Assembly (NCBI RefSeq): GCF_021462225.1
Contig: NC_061804.1
Coordinates: 4,510,740-4,574,739 of the forward strand
Source: Girardinichthys multiradiatus
Taxonomy: Eukaryota; Chordata; Actinopteri; Cyprinodontiformes; Goodeidae
Reading direction: 5' to 3'
Length of the DNA stretch: 64,000 nucleotides
A model generated the notes under the pieces. The model saw only the letters and a list, made by a program, of their open reading frames with translations, was not told where the DNA came from and ran no database searches. The position numbers and the translations under genes are program-made. This document shows positions 11,801-23,394 of this stretch, piece by piece; position 1 is the first letter of the stretch; each line of letters begins with the position of its first letter.

Positions 11801-14800
11801 ACAACTGCACCAACAACCACCACAACTGCGGCTGTAACAACCACAACTGCAGCACCAACCACTACAACTGCAGCAGCAACAACCACAACCGCAGCACCTA
11901 CCACCACAACTTCGGCTGCAACAACCACAACCGCACCAACAACCGCAGCACCAACCATCACAACTGCGGCTCCAAGAACCACAACTGCAGCACCTACCAC
12001 CACAACTGCGGGGGCAACAACCACAATCACAGCACCTACCACCACAACTGCAGCACCAACCACCACAACTGCACCACCAACAACCACAACTGCACCACCA
12101 ACCACAACTGCAGAACCAACAACCACTACTACTGCACTTACCACCACAACAGAGGCTGCAACAACTACAACTGCAGCAGCTACCACCACAACTGCGGCAG
12201 TAACAACCACAACCGCAGCACCAACCACAACAACTGCTGTAACAACCACAACTGCAGCAGCAACCACCACAACTGCTGCACCAACAACCACAACTGCGGC
12301 AACAAAAACCACAACCGCAACACCTGCAACCACAACTGCTGTAACAACCACAACTGCAGCACCAACCACCACAACTGCTGCACCAACAACCACTGCTACT
12401 GCACTTACCACATCAACTGAGGCTGCAACAACTACAACTATACCAGCAACGTCTACAACTGCTGCACCAACAACCACTACTGAGGCACCAGCAACCACTA
12501 CTACTGCACCAACCACCACAACTGCAGCACCAACCACCACAACTGCTGCACCAACAACCACTACTACTGCACTCACCACATCAACTGAGGCTGCAACAAC
12601 TACAACTATACCAGCAACTTCTACAACTGCTGCACCAACAACCACTACTGAGGCACCAGCAACCGCTACTACTGCACCAACCACCACAACTGCGGCTCCA
12701 ACAACCACAACTGCAGCACCTACCACCACAACTGCGGGGGCAACAACCACAATCACAGCACCTACCACCACAACTGCGGCAGCAACAACCACAACCAAAG
12801 CGCCTACCACCACAACTGCAGTACCAACAACTACAACTGCAGCACCAACCACCACAACTGCACCACCAACAACCACAACTGCACCACCAACCACAACTGC
12901 AGAACCAACAACCACTACTACTGCACTTACCACCACAACGGAGGCTGCAACAACTACAACTGCAGCAGCTACCACCACAACTGCGGCAGTAACAACCACA
13001 ACCGCAGCACCAACCACAACAACTGCTGTAACAACCACAACTGCAGCACCGACCACCACAACTGCTGCACCAACAACCACTACTACTGCACTTACCACCA
13101 CAACAGAGGCTGCAACAACTACAACCGTTTCACCATCCACCACAACTGCACCAACAACCACCACAACTGCGGCTGCAACAACCACAACTGCAGAACCAAC
13201 CACTACAACTGCGGCAGCAACAACCACAACCGCAGCACCTACCACCACAACTGCTGCAGCAACAACCACAACCGCAGCACCTACCACCACAACTGCAGTA
13301 ACAACTACATCTGCAACACCAACCACCACAACTGCAGCACCATCCACCACAACTGCACCACCATCCACCACAACTGCACCATCAACCACCACAACTGCAC
13401 CACCAACCACCACAACTGTGGCACCAACAACCACAACCGCAGCACCTACCACCACAACTGCTGCAGCAACAACCACAACCGCACCAACAACCGCATCACC
13501 AACCACCACAACTGCAGCTCCAACAACCACAACTGCAGAACCTACCACCACAACTGCACCAACAACCACCACAACTGCGGCTGTAACAACCACAACTGCA
13601 GCACCAACCACTACAACTGCAGCAGCAACAACCACAACCGCAGCACCTACCACCACAACTTCGGCTGCAACAACCACAACCGCACCAACAACCGCAGCAC
13701 CAACCACCACAACTGCAGCACCTACCACCACAACTGCGGGGGCAACATCCACAATCACAGCACATACCACCACAAATGCGGCAGCAACAACCACAACCGC
13801 AGCACCTACCACCACAACTTCGGCTGCAACAACCACAACCGCACCAACAACCGCAGCACCAACCACCACAACTGCGGCTCCAACAACCACAACTGCAGCA
13901 CCTACCACCACAACTGCGAGGGCAACAACCACAATCACAGCACCTACCACCACAACTGCAGCAGCAACAACCACAACCGCAGCACCTACCACCACAACTG
14001 CAGCACCAACCACAACTGCAGAACCAACAACCACTACTACTGCACTTACCACCACAACAGAGGCTGCAACAACTACAACTGCAGCAGCTACCACCAAAAC
14101 TGCGGCAGTAACAACCACAACCGCAGCACCAACCACAACAACTGCTGTAACAACCACAACAGCAGCACCGACCACCACAACTGCTGCACCAACAACCACT
14201 ACTACTGCACTTACCACCACAACAGAGGCTGCAACAACTACAACCGTTTCACCATCCACCACAACTGCACCAACAACCACCACAACTGCGGCTGCAACAA
14301 CCACAACTGCAGCACCAACCACTACAACTGCGGCAGCAACAACCACAACCGCAGCACCTACCACTACAACTGCTGCAGCAACAACCACAACCGCAGCACC
14401 TACCACCACAACTGCAGTAACAACTACATCTGCAACACCAACCACCACAACTGCAGTACCAACAACTACAACTGCAGCACCAACCACCACAACTGCACCA
14501 CCATCCACCACAACTGCACCAACAACCACCACAACTGCGGGGGCAACAACCACAATCACAGCACCTACCACCACAACTGCGGCAGCAACAACCACAACCG
14601 AACCACCTACCACCACAACTGCAGTACCAACAACTACAACTGCAGCACCAACCACCACAACTACACCACCAACAACCACAACTACACCACCAACCACAAC
14701 TGCAGAACCAACAACCACTACTACTGCATTTACCACCACAACGGAGGCTGCAACAACTACAACTGCAGCAGCTACCACCACAACTGCGGCAGTAACAACC

Positions 14801-17800
14801 ACAACCGCAGCACCAACCACAACAACTGCTGTAACAACCACAACTGCAGCACCGACCACCACAACTGCTGCACCAACAACCACTACTACTGCACTTACCA
14901 CCACAACAGAGGCTGCAACAACTACAACCGTTTCACCATCCACCACAACTGCACCAACAACCACCACAACTGCGGCTGCAACAACCACAACTGCAGCACC
15001 AACCACTACAACTGCGGCAGCAACAACCACAACCGCAGCACCTACCACCACAACTGCGGCAGCAACAACCACAACCGCAGCACCTACCACCACAACTTCG
15101 GCTGCAACAACCACAACCGCACCAACAACCGCAGCACCAACCACCACAACTGCGGCTCCAACAACCACAACTGCAGCACCTACCACCACAACTGCGGGGG
15201 CAACAACCACAATCACAGCACCTACCACCACAACTGCGGCAGCAACAACCACAACCGCAGCACCTACCACCACAACTGCATCACCAACCACAACTGCAGA
15301 ACCAACAACCACTACTACTGCACTTACCACCACAACAGAGGCTGCAACAACTACAACTGCAGCAGCTACCACCACAACTGCGGCAGTAACAACCACAACC
15401 GCAGCACCAACCAAAACAACTGCTGTAACAACCACAACTGCAGCACCGACCACCACAACTGCTGCACCAACAACCACTACTACTGCACTTACCACCACAA
15501 CAGAGGGTGCAACAACTACAACCGTTTCACCATCCACCACAACTGCACCAACAACCACCACAACTGCGGCTGCAACAACCACAACTGCAGCACCAACCAC
15601 TACAACTGCGGCAGCAACAACCACAACCGCAGCACCTACCACTACAACTGCTGCAGCAACAACCACAACCGCAGCACCTACCACCACAACTGCAGTAACA
15701 ACTACATCTGCAACACCAACCACCACAACTGCAGTACCAACAACTACAACTGCAGCACCAACCACCACAACTGCACCACCATCCACCACAACTGCACCAA
15801 CAACCACCACAACTGCGGCTGCAACAACCAAAACTGCAGCACCAACCACTACAACTGCGGCAGCAACAACCACAACCGCAGCACCTACCACCACAACTGC
15901 TGTAGCAACAACCACAACCGCAGCACCTACCACCACAACTGCAGTAACAACTACATCTGCAACACCAACCACCACAACTGCAGTACCAACAACTACAACT
16001 GCAGCACCAACCACCACAACTGCAACACCATCCACCACAATCACAGCACCTACCACCACAACTGCGGCAGCAACAACCACAACCGCAGCACCTACCACCA
16101 CAACTGCAGCACCAACCACAACTGCAGAACCAACAACCACTACTACTGCACTTACCACCACAACAGAGGCTGCAACAACTACAACTGCAGCAGCTACCAC
16201 CACAACTGCGGCAGTGACAACCACAACCGCAGCACCAACCACAACAACTGCTGTAACAACCACAACTGCAGCACCAACCACCACAACTGCTGCACCAACA
16301 ACCACTACTACTGCACCTACCACCACAACTGAGGCTGCAACAACTACAACTGCAGCACCAACCACCACAACTGCAGCTCCAACAACCGCTACTACAGCAC
16401 TTACCACCCAAGCGGAGGCTGAAACAACTTCAACCGTAACACAAACCACCACAACGGCCGCACCAACCACCACAACTGAAGCAGCAACAACCACAACTGC
16501 AGCACCGACCGCCAAAACTACTGCACCAACAACCACTACTACTGCACTTACCACCACAACTGAGGGTGTAACAACTACAACTGCAGCACCATCCACCACA
16601 ACTGCACCACCATCCACCACAACTGCACCAACAACCACCACAACTGCGGCTCCAACAACCACAACTGCAGCACCTACCACCACAACTGCGGCAGCAACAA
16701 CCACAACCGCAGCACCTACCACCACAACTGCTGCAGCAACAACCACAACCGCAGCACCTACCACCACAACTGCAGTAACAACTACATCTGCAACACCAAC
16801 CACCACAACTGCAGTACCAACAACTACAACTGCAGCACCAACCACCACAACTGCACCACCAACCACCACAACTGCACCACCAACCACAACTGCAGGACCA
16901 ACAACCACTACTACTGCACTTACCACCACAACTGAGGCTGCAACAACTACAACCATAGCACCAACAATCTCAACTATAGCCACAATTACAACTGCAGCAC
17001 TAACCACCACATTAATAGAACCAACGACCACAACTGCGGGGGCAACAACCACAATCACAGCACCTACCACCACAACTGCGGCAGCAACAACCACAACCGC
17101 AGCACCTACCACCACAACTGCAGTACCAACAACTACAACTGCAGCACCAACCACCACAACTGCACCACCAACAACCACAACTGCACCACCAACCACAACT
17201 GCAGAACCAACAACCACCACTACTGCACTTACCACCACAACAGAGGCTGCAACAACTACAACCGTTTCACCAACCACCTCAACTACACCACCAACCACAA
17301 CTGCAGCACCAACTACCACATCCATACAACCAACAACCACAACTGCAGTACCAACCACAACAACTGCAACACCAACCACCACCACAGCAGCACCAACCAC
17401 CACAACCATAGAACCAGCCACCATAACTGCAGCACCAACCACCACAACTGCACCTCCAACCACCACAAAGGCAGCACCTACCACCACAAAGGCAGCACCA
17501 TCCACCACAACCGTAGCACCAACGACCTCAACTACAGCAGTAACCAAAACGGCAGCACCAACAGCCACCACTGCAGCTTCAACCACCACAACTGCAGCCC
17601 CAACCACCACAACTACAGCACCAAACACCACAACTGCGCCACTAACCTCTTCAACAGCAGAACCAACGACCACAACTGCTGCACCAACCTCAACTGCTGT
17701 AACAACAACTACAATTGTTCCACCGGGAACCGCAACTGCAGCACTAACCACAACTGCAGAACCAACAACCACTACTACTGCACTTACCACCACAACGGAG

Positions 17801-18427
17801 GCTGCAACAACTACAACCATTGCACCAACCACAACAACTGCAGTACCAACGACCACAACTGCAGTACCAACCACAACAACTGCTGCACTTACAACCACTA
17901 CTATTGCAGGTATTACATCATCTAGCACATCCACTACAACAGGAACAAGTCCAACAAAGCCACCAACAACTACAACCATGAAACCTACCACAAAACCTAC
18001 AACAGCTAACACAACAACACCATCTACTACAGGCACTACATCAACTACCACATCCACCACAACTACAACATCAACAAGTCCAACAAAGACACCAACAACT
18101 ACAACTATGAAACCAACCACCAAATCTACTACAACAGCTAAAACAACTACTCTAACTACTACAGGTACTACATCAACTACCACATCCACCACAACTACAA
18201 CAATGAAACCAACCACCAAATCTACTACAACAGCTAAAACAACTACACTAACTACTACCGGTACTACATCAACTACCACATCCACCACAACTACAACAAT
18301 GAAACCAACCACCAAATCTACTACAACAGCCACTACTACAACTACAACCAAAACCACAAGTAGTGCACCTCAAGTCACACTTGGTCTACTTCATCTGCTC
18401 ATTGGACTGTTTATCTTTATCCTCTAA
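8816..18427 (+). CDS. Giant GPI-anchored mucin with two Ly6/uPAR domains (five exons, 2933 aa)
   Basis: Exons: 8816-8867, 9124-9225, 9325-9492, 9589-9705, 10065-18427. All introns are GT/AG and phase 1, and the joined frame is 8802 nt. Residues 1-18 are a signal peptide (MMKLIFSLNIIWVFYST). Ly6 domain 1 (about 19-107) has ten cysteines at 23, 26, 31, 39, 45, 66, 72, 95, 96 and 101 and ends CCETDNCN. Domain 2 (about 115-197) has ten at 119, 122, 129, 135, 142, 159, 165, 189, 190 and 195 and ends CCDTANCN. Each domain uses two exons. From about 205 to 2900 the chain is Thr/Ala/Pro repeat, built for dense O-glycosylation. The last 17 residues are hydrophobic after SSAPQ, as in GPI signals, so the protein should sit on the outer cell surface. 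ATGs at 8816 and 8819 both have A at -3; an upstream in-frame ATG at 8771 would bury the signal peptide. LYPD3-like in layout; no orthologue assigned. Confidence 0.88.
10230..18330 (+). repeat. Coding minisatellite: about 21-bp (7-residue) mucin repeats with higher-order units
   Basis: The basic DNA unit encodes variants of TTTTAAP, so about four residues in seven are threonine. Longer units repeat within it. The marker ACCGTTTCACCATCCACC occurs near 10860, 11376, 13126, 14245, 14929 and 15523, with a variant near 17262. The phrase encoding TALTTTTEAATTTT recurs more than ten times. Near the 3' end the unit changes to TTTMKPTTKSTTTA, present about three times between 18080 and 18330. All unit lengths keep the reading frame. 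Two NTT sequons occur, near 17625 and 18009. Confidence 0.95.
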
Positions 18428-18725
18428 TTGATTTAAAAAAATGAGTGAAATGTTACTTTATTGATGATTAAGTTTATTTGACATTTGATTAAAGGTGTAT
18501 GTGCTTTACATTCAGTAATATTATTTTAAGCAAATATTTAAATGTAAATATAAATTAAGAAAATACCTTATTTATCAAAGCTCAGTTTTTCTATGCTTCT
18601 CTTTTCTTTGTATTTGAGATTTGTTTTCTAATCTTAGAAGTTATGTAAGAACAAATTTTGTCTCTTGGTTACTGTTACCAGTGCACAGTTAGATGGACAA
18701 ATAAATATAATGACCTGTAATTCAG
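18428..18725 (+). terminator. 3' untranslated region and poly(A) signal of the Ly6-mucin gene
   Basis: The stop codon TAA is at 18425-18427. An ATTAAA occurs at 18488-18493 and a canonical AATAAA at 18700-18705. The latter is the better candidate and would give a 3' leader of roughly 290 bases. Which one is used cannot be decided here. Confidence 0.5.
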
Positions 18726-18959
18726 CATTATTGTTCCTTTAGATTTTTGTCAAGAAATTAAGATTTCTCATGTATGATGTAGAGTTTCAAATTACAGATT
18801 CACTCTTAACCAAATAAATAAGAATTATGATTTATGGAACTTTGAGTATTGTTCTTGAATTTCTTTACTGTCTCCCCTTTCTGAAAGAAGTTCCAGATAT
18901 CTTAGCCCTCATTGCTTGTGTTTTGGTAGGTTTGCAATTACTGTATGCCATGTTACCTC

Positions 18960-19345
18960 ACTTTTCATGTGATGGATTGAACAATGCTCCGTCAGATGTT
19001 GAAAGCTTGGGATGTTATTTAAAAATTTTCTCTGTGCTTTAAACCTCATCACAACTATTTGCGTTTTTGGTCCTCATGATGCTTTATGTTCACTAATGTT
19101 CTCCATCAAACTTCTGAGGCCTTCACAGACCAGCTGCAGTTAAACTGAAATTAAAGTAAACACGGGTGGACTGAGGACAATTGGTTGCCCCGTCATTTTA
19201 TTGAAAGGTAACAGAGGAAAGCGTGCAGAATAGAAAGGCATGCCACATTTCCAGATTTATATCCGAACAAAACAAAAACTAAAACCATGTATCATTTTCT
19301 TTCAATCTCAAATTTATGTTCTGCTTTTTGTTGATCTGTCACCAA
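18960..19345 (-). mobile_element. Decayed end of a Tc1-like transposon
   Basis: The text GATGGATTGAACAATGCTCC near 18973 and the following 370 bases match, from memory, a very common teleost Tc1-like element read in antisense. The same family is seen again in this window near 53780-54250. No transposase frame survives, and I see only one end. Confidence 0.6.
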
Positions 19346-19568
19346 CTGTCACAACTGAAGGTGAACTGAGGAAATAGGAGAAATGCCTGATAGAAATGTA
19401 GATAAATATAAAGTCATATGAAATGTAAACCCATGTGAAATGTACAGACCAAAAGCATGAGGAATGTTAAAACTAAGGAATATACTGAATATTAAAGCAA
19501 AACACGATACCAAAGTCCCAAGTATTACAACAAAACCTCCCCCTTAAAGACAGATTTCAGATGCCCAA

Positions 19569-19682
19569 TTATGTCTGTTTGCCAGGAAAGAGACATTAGC
19601 GTGCTGTCTCACCGGCCAGCCTCGCACAGAGTCCGGATGGTAGACAGCGCACTAATGTCTCTTTCCTGGCAAACAGACATAA
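19569..19682. repeat. Long hairpin: 31-bp perfect inverted repeat extended to about 41 bp
   Basis: The arms at 19569-19599 and 19652-19682 are exact reverse complements (31 bp). Inside them, 19601-19609 pairs with 19642-19650 (one G:U), leaving a loop of about 32 bases. No flanking target duplication or coding sequence is visible. It could be a small fold-back element or an RNA hairpin source. Confidence 0.85.
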
Positions 19683-19779
19683 ACTCTTCAAACTAGATCC
19701 CAGGGTGTCATTACATCACACGATCATATGCACAAGTTAAGTACTGATGAATTACTGTTGAAAGAATACGGTATTCATT

Positions 19780-20060
19780 CCTAAAGGGAGACTTTCTCGC
19801 TGAGGGCTGCAGAAGCAAACTGTGTTCCAGAGTTCCCTGCAGAGACGCTGTCTCTACAGAGCAGAGTGGAGCGGTTTTTCCCCGGTCTGAAAGGACAACA
19901 ACAGGGGCCGCATCCCGTGGTAACGTGCAGTGTGGTCAGCGGACAGAATGAGGCGTCTTCCAGCCACTGCTCCAGAGGTTAGCTGGAAGCTAACCCTTTG
20001 TTCACAGTGGACCTTTTTTCAAACGTCGTCGTCGCCCGGACAACTCCTAAACACGGTTCA
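19780..20060. promoter_or_regulatory. CpG-rich patch, possible promoter or 5' exon
   Basis: About fifteen CpG dinucleotides fall in 280 bases, including the run GTCGTCGTCGCCCGG near 20025, whereas CpG is rare in the surrounding AT-rich DNA. GT dinucleotides in donor-like context follow at about 19978 and 20065. No protein is recognisable on either strand. It may be the unmethylated start of a gene or non-coding RNA, but could also be part of an unknown repeat. Confidence 0.3.
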
Positions 20061-23000
20061 TGAGGTTAGGTTTTGGGCAGAGAGATATAAGTGATTTAGA
20101 ATGAAATAATCTAAACGTTTTTCCATTTTATGAAGTTTGGTTTTGTTTGTGTCTTGAACTCAGCAACTTAGTGCTAGCGGACCATCTGCAGCACACATGC
20201 TCAGCTTTGTGTTCTGTGTTTGTATGTTTTTAAAGTTAAGACAAACTTTACTTGAAGGGTGATTTTAAACAGAACATTGATCATAACGTGCCGTCCACGC
20301 TTATACATTTTAACCCTTTTATTAACGGTATTTTAAAGGTATGTGTTTGATTCTGTTGCTAAGCTATCAGCCTCCTTTGTTAGCTTCAACTGCTAACAGC
20401 TAAGGACACGTGCTTTCCTCCAAATAATATTTACCCAGAAAGGTTTAGTTTTCAATTCAGTAAATAATGTGTCCATAACATGATTTTACTAAATTTAATA
20501 ACTAAGTAAACACCATTAAGCCCAATTTCTCCAGAAAGATTTGCTCTTTTCCAAAATATTTCCTTAATAATATTTCTTTAAATATTACTTTAATAAATAA
20601 AGGCAGTTAATGAGACCCCGTTGAGAAATGGTCATCCAGAAGGTTGGTTTTATTCAGCAGATCATTCTTAAAACATTATTTTATTAAAATAATATTTTAT
20701 CTGATCTTGCATTGTGAAGGGTTGTCTAAGTTGGTTCCAAGACTAACTTAACTTCATTTCCAGATTCTTCAAGATAATCCTTGGTTCTCAAACATAAACA
20801 TTGCATGGTAATGTTGCATCACTCTTTTTGGTCATGATTTCTAATCATCTTTAATCAACTTGTTTATATTGTACATAGTCCATTAGTCTTCATTATTCTT
20901 TAATTCTGCTTGGTAGTTTAGTTGGATTGTTTTAGCATAGTAAAGAGTTTGTTGATTGAAATATATTTGATTTTGAGTTGACTTATTTTTGTTAATAAAT
21001 TCTTGTATTTTAAGAAATTGTGTGAATTCATTCCATGTGTGAAGAGTTTTGTTGTTCAATATTGTCAAAGCTTGGCTCACCCTTTTGACTTTGTCCTAAT
21101 ACCATCGCCTTACTGGGCTGGTATTCACAGGACAACCCTTAACAGACCGAAATATTATTTGATAATATGTGTCTGTCCCTGCCATTCAGAAGGGAATGCT
21201 GCTGTTGCCTCATTGTTAAATGAGCTAAATCCAAGGTGTGGCCATTCAGTCTTTAGAGCATTGCTGGTTTGACTTAAGTGCAGCGCTGTTGTTTTCAGGA
21301 CCACACCTGTCCCAAACTATCTGACAATTAAAGGGGAATTTTTTCTTTTTATCTTTTAAGTGGCTTTTACCGAACACCACCCTTCCAAACAAGAGGTTGT
21401 CCTTTTTTGACATGGCACAGAGTTATTGTCATTCAAGGGACAAATGTTAATTTTTTTGACTGATGCACAGGGAGAATGTGCACAGAGCACATGAGAGGCA
21501 AAGAAAATGAAACATGTCAGCATGTCTAGCAGATTAAATTATGTTGACTCCATTTACATTAATTTTCAGAGGAGTTTCAGTTCCTGAGCCATAATCACTG
21601 AGAAGAATGGAGGCAATGAGTCAGGTTGACAAAAGGTTATTTCCTAATTTAACTGAATTCATATAAAGGTTTTAATTGGGTAGACTGCCTGTGTACCGCC
21701 TGTGTTTAGGACAAACAAAAGAAGAAAATGGAAATAACACTACAGGACAATCATCTCCCTGTGATGGTGTCACTCTGAGGTGGTTGTCTCACAGTGTTCA
21801 ATGTATTGAAACCTAATAAACTCAGAAGAACATCACTTACATTCTGATCTAGCTCTGTCATGTTCTGAGTCATCACTACAAAATGACAAAAAGAACTCCA
21901 ATGAACTGAAAACGTGTCTGATCATAAATCAATTTTCTTCACAAACATTCATTAGGCATGCGTGAATTTTTGTTTTACTGTTCTTTGTGAGCCCATTTGT
22001 TTTGCAAAACACAAGCAGCAGTCTTTTTAGATCATTAACAGTGGACCTAAAAGTGTACATTCCATTAAAATGTAGGTTTCTGTGATGTAAGAAATGTCCT
22101 GGAGAATGGTGTGGACAAATAGCTCCACCAACCTGGTTGCATTAGTGAGCAACTAACACATTGTTGAAACAAATTTTGATGTATTAACAGCATTAAGACT
22201 TAATTGTAAGACGATTATGGGCATCCCACATCTTCATTGTCACATATTTGACAACTCTACCCTAAGAAAGTCTCAGGTACCAGCCGATTTTGAGGACATC
22301 TCTAGTCCTTGGACCTCTTGTGATCACTCCCCAGTTTCTCCCCAGGTTATTTTTAGACTTTTCATTTCATGAAGTCATTGTCGGTTGTTTTTGAAGCCTG
22401 CTTGGAATTACTGCAGCGCTGAAAATGACGTTCTTTCAGTCATCAACGAACCCAGGACGGCCGCTTCAAGGCCTATACCCTCTATACGTGGTCGCGCGCT
22501 AACCCCTACGCCGCCAGCGCCACGCCAAAGGCATGAACTTTTAAGCTAAAATCTCAGTTCCCTCAAAAGAAGAAGTAATCCCACACCATGATGCTGCCAC
22601 CACTACAGTTAAGCCACAATGTATTCTTATACAGGTTTAACGTAATCTTGTAATATTACGAACACGCCTCTAAGATTAATATTATTAACATGCACACACA
22701 TACACATCACAATACCAAGACACTAACAGCATTTCTTTCAAAACTTAGATCAGCAAATATTTAAACCTTAACCAAAGGCTTGGGAGAGAAAACAAGTTTT
22801 TAATCTACTTTTGAAAACATTTAGACAAGGGGCCTCTCAGATCTGTGGGGAGTCATTTCTATTTTATCAGATCACAAACACAAGAGGCAGCTTCCCCTGA
22901 TTTCGACAAAGTTTATGTTATTAATTACCATATGCTATGGACCTGAGTAATCTGGTAGGTGAATACCAAATTAACATATCTCTTACACTATACCATTAAA

Positions 23001-23390
23001 TGCTTTATACATACTTTCCTTTGTAAGTAATAGGAATTTTTGGAAATGATTCTGCATTCTACAGGCAACCAGGAAATTTTTAGTGCCTTGCTTGATTTGC
23101 TCCTTGATACTCTACAGGAACTGACAAAAGTATTAGAACCCCTTAATGTTGTTCCATTCTTCTCTTATTTAGTCTTAGAGTAATGGTTTCTCAGCCTTCT
23201 GCTTGTAGCTGTGTGAGATAATATGTACGCCACACTGTTAAGATTATGTCTAGGACAACAGGTTTCATGAGAGGCACCTTGAAAACTGTTGTAGCTTCTA
23301 GGAGAACCTTTGCTTTGTCTAGGCAGAACGATTTGGCAGCACTATTGAGCACATTTCCAATGCTGTAAAAAGTCCTTCTCTCTTGCAAGA
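20061..23390. other. Intergenic DNA with minor repeat scraps
   Basis: No gene is supported. The phrase CACCATGATGCTGCCACC near 22586 is a short antisense scrap of Tc1 transposase. Positions 22765-23090 resemble the decayed antisense 3' end of an L2-like LINE. Near 22460-22530 there is a short CpG-rich burst of unknown origin. Confidence 0.45.
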
Positions 23391-23394
23391 TTAT

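Noticed and set aside
13496..16411. Cysteine/glycine-rich - strand frames and a Gln/Pro/His-rich + frame within the array
   Set aside because: These are other frame readings of the same 21-bp repeat.
10230..18330. CRISPR-like appearance of short repeats
   Set aside because: The repeats are contiguous, coding and lack unique spacers, and the window is eukaryotic.
10120..18357. A 2745-codon valine-rich open frame on the - strand
   Set aside because: It is the antisense of the mucin repeat. The repeat unit contains no stop in that frame, so its openness is automatic. It has no start context, no signal or domain, and the sense strand has exons and a GPI tail in frame.
4250..18427. A Ly6 gene cluster upstream of the mucin gene
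   Set aside because: I looked for further CCxTxxCN motifs in 4250-8700 on both strands and found none.
18827..19042. A 71-codon hydrophobic + strand frame
   Set aside because: It overlaps the antisense of a Tc1-like relic and has no supporting gene structure.
19569..19682. A conventional miRNA precursor
   Set aside because: The stem is perfect over 31 bp without the usual bulges, and the sequence does not match a miRNA I recognise. It is kept as a structural finding only.
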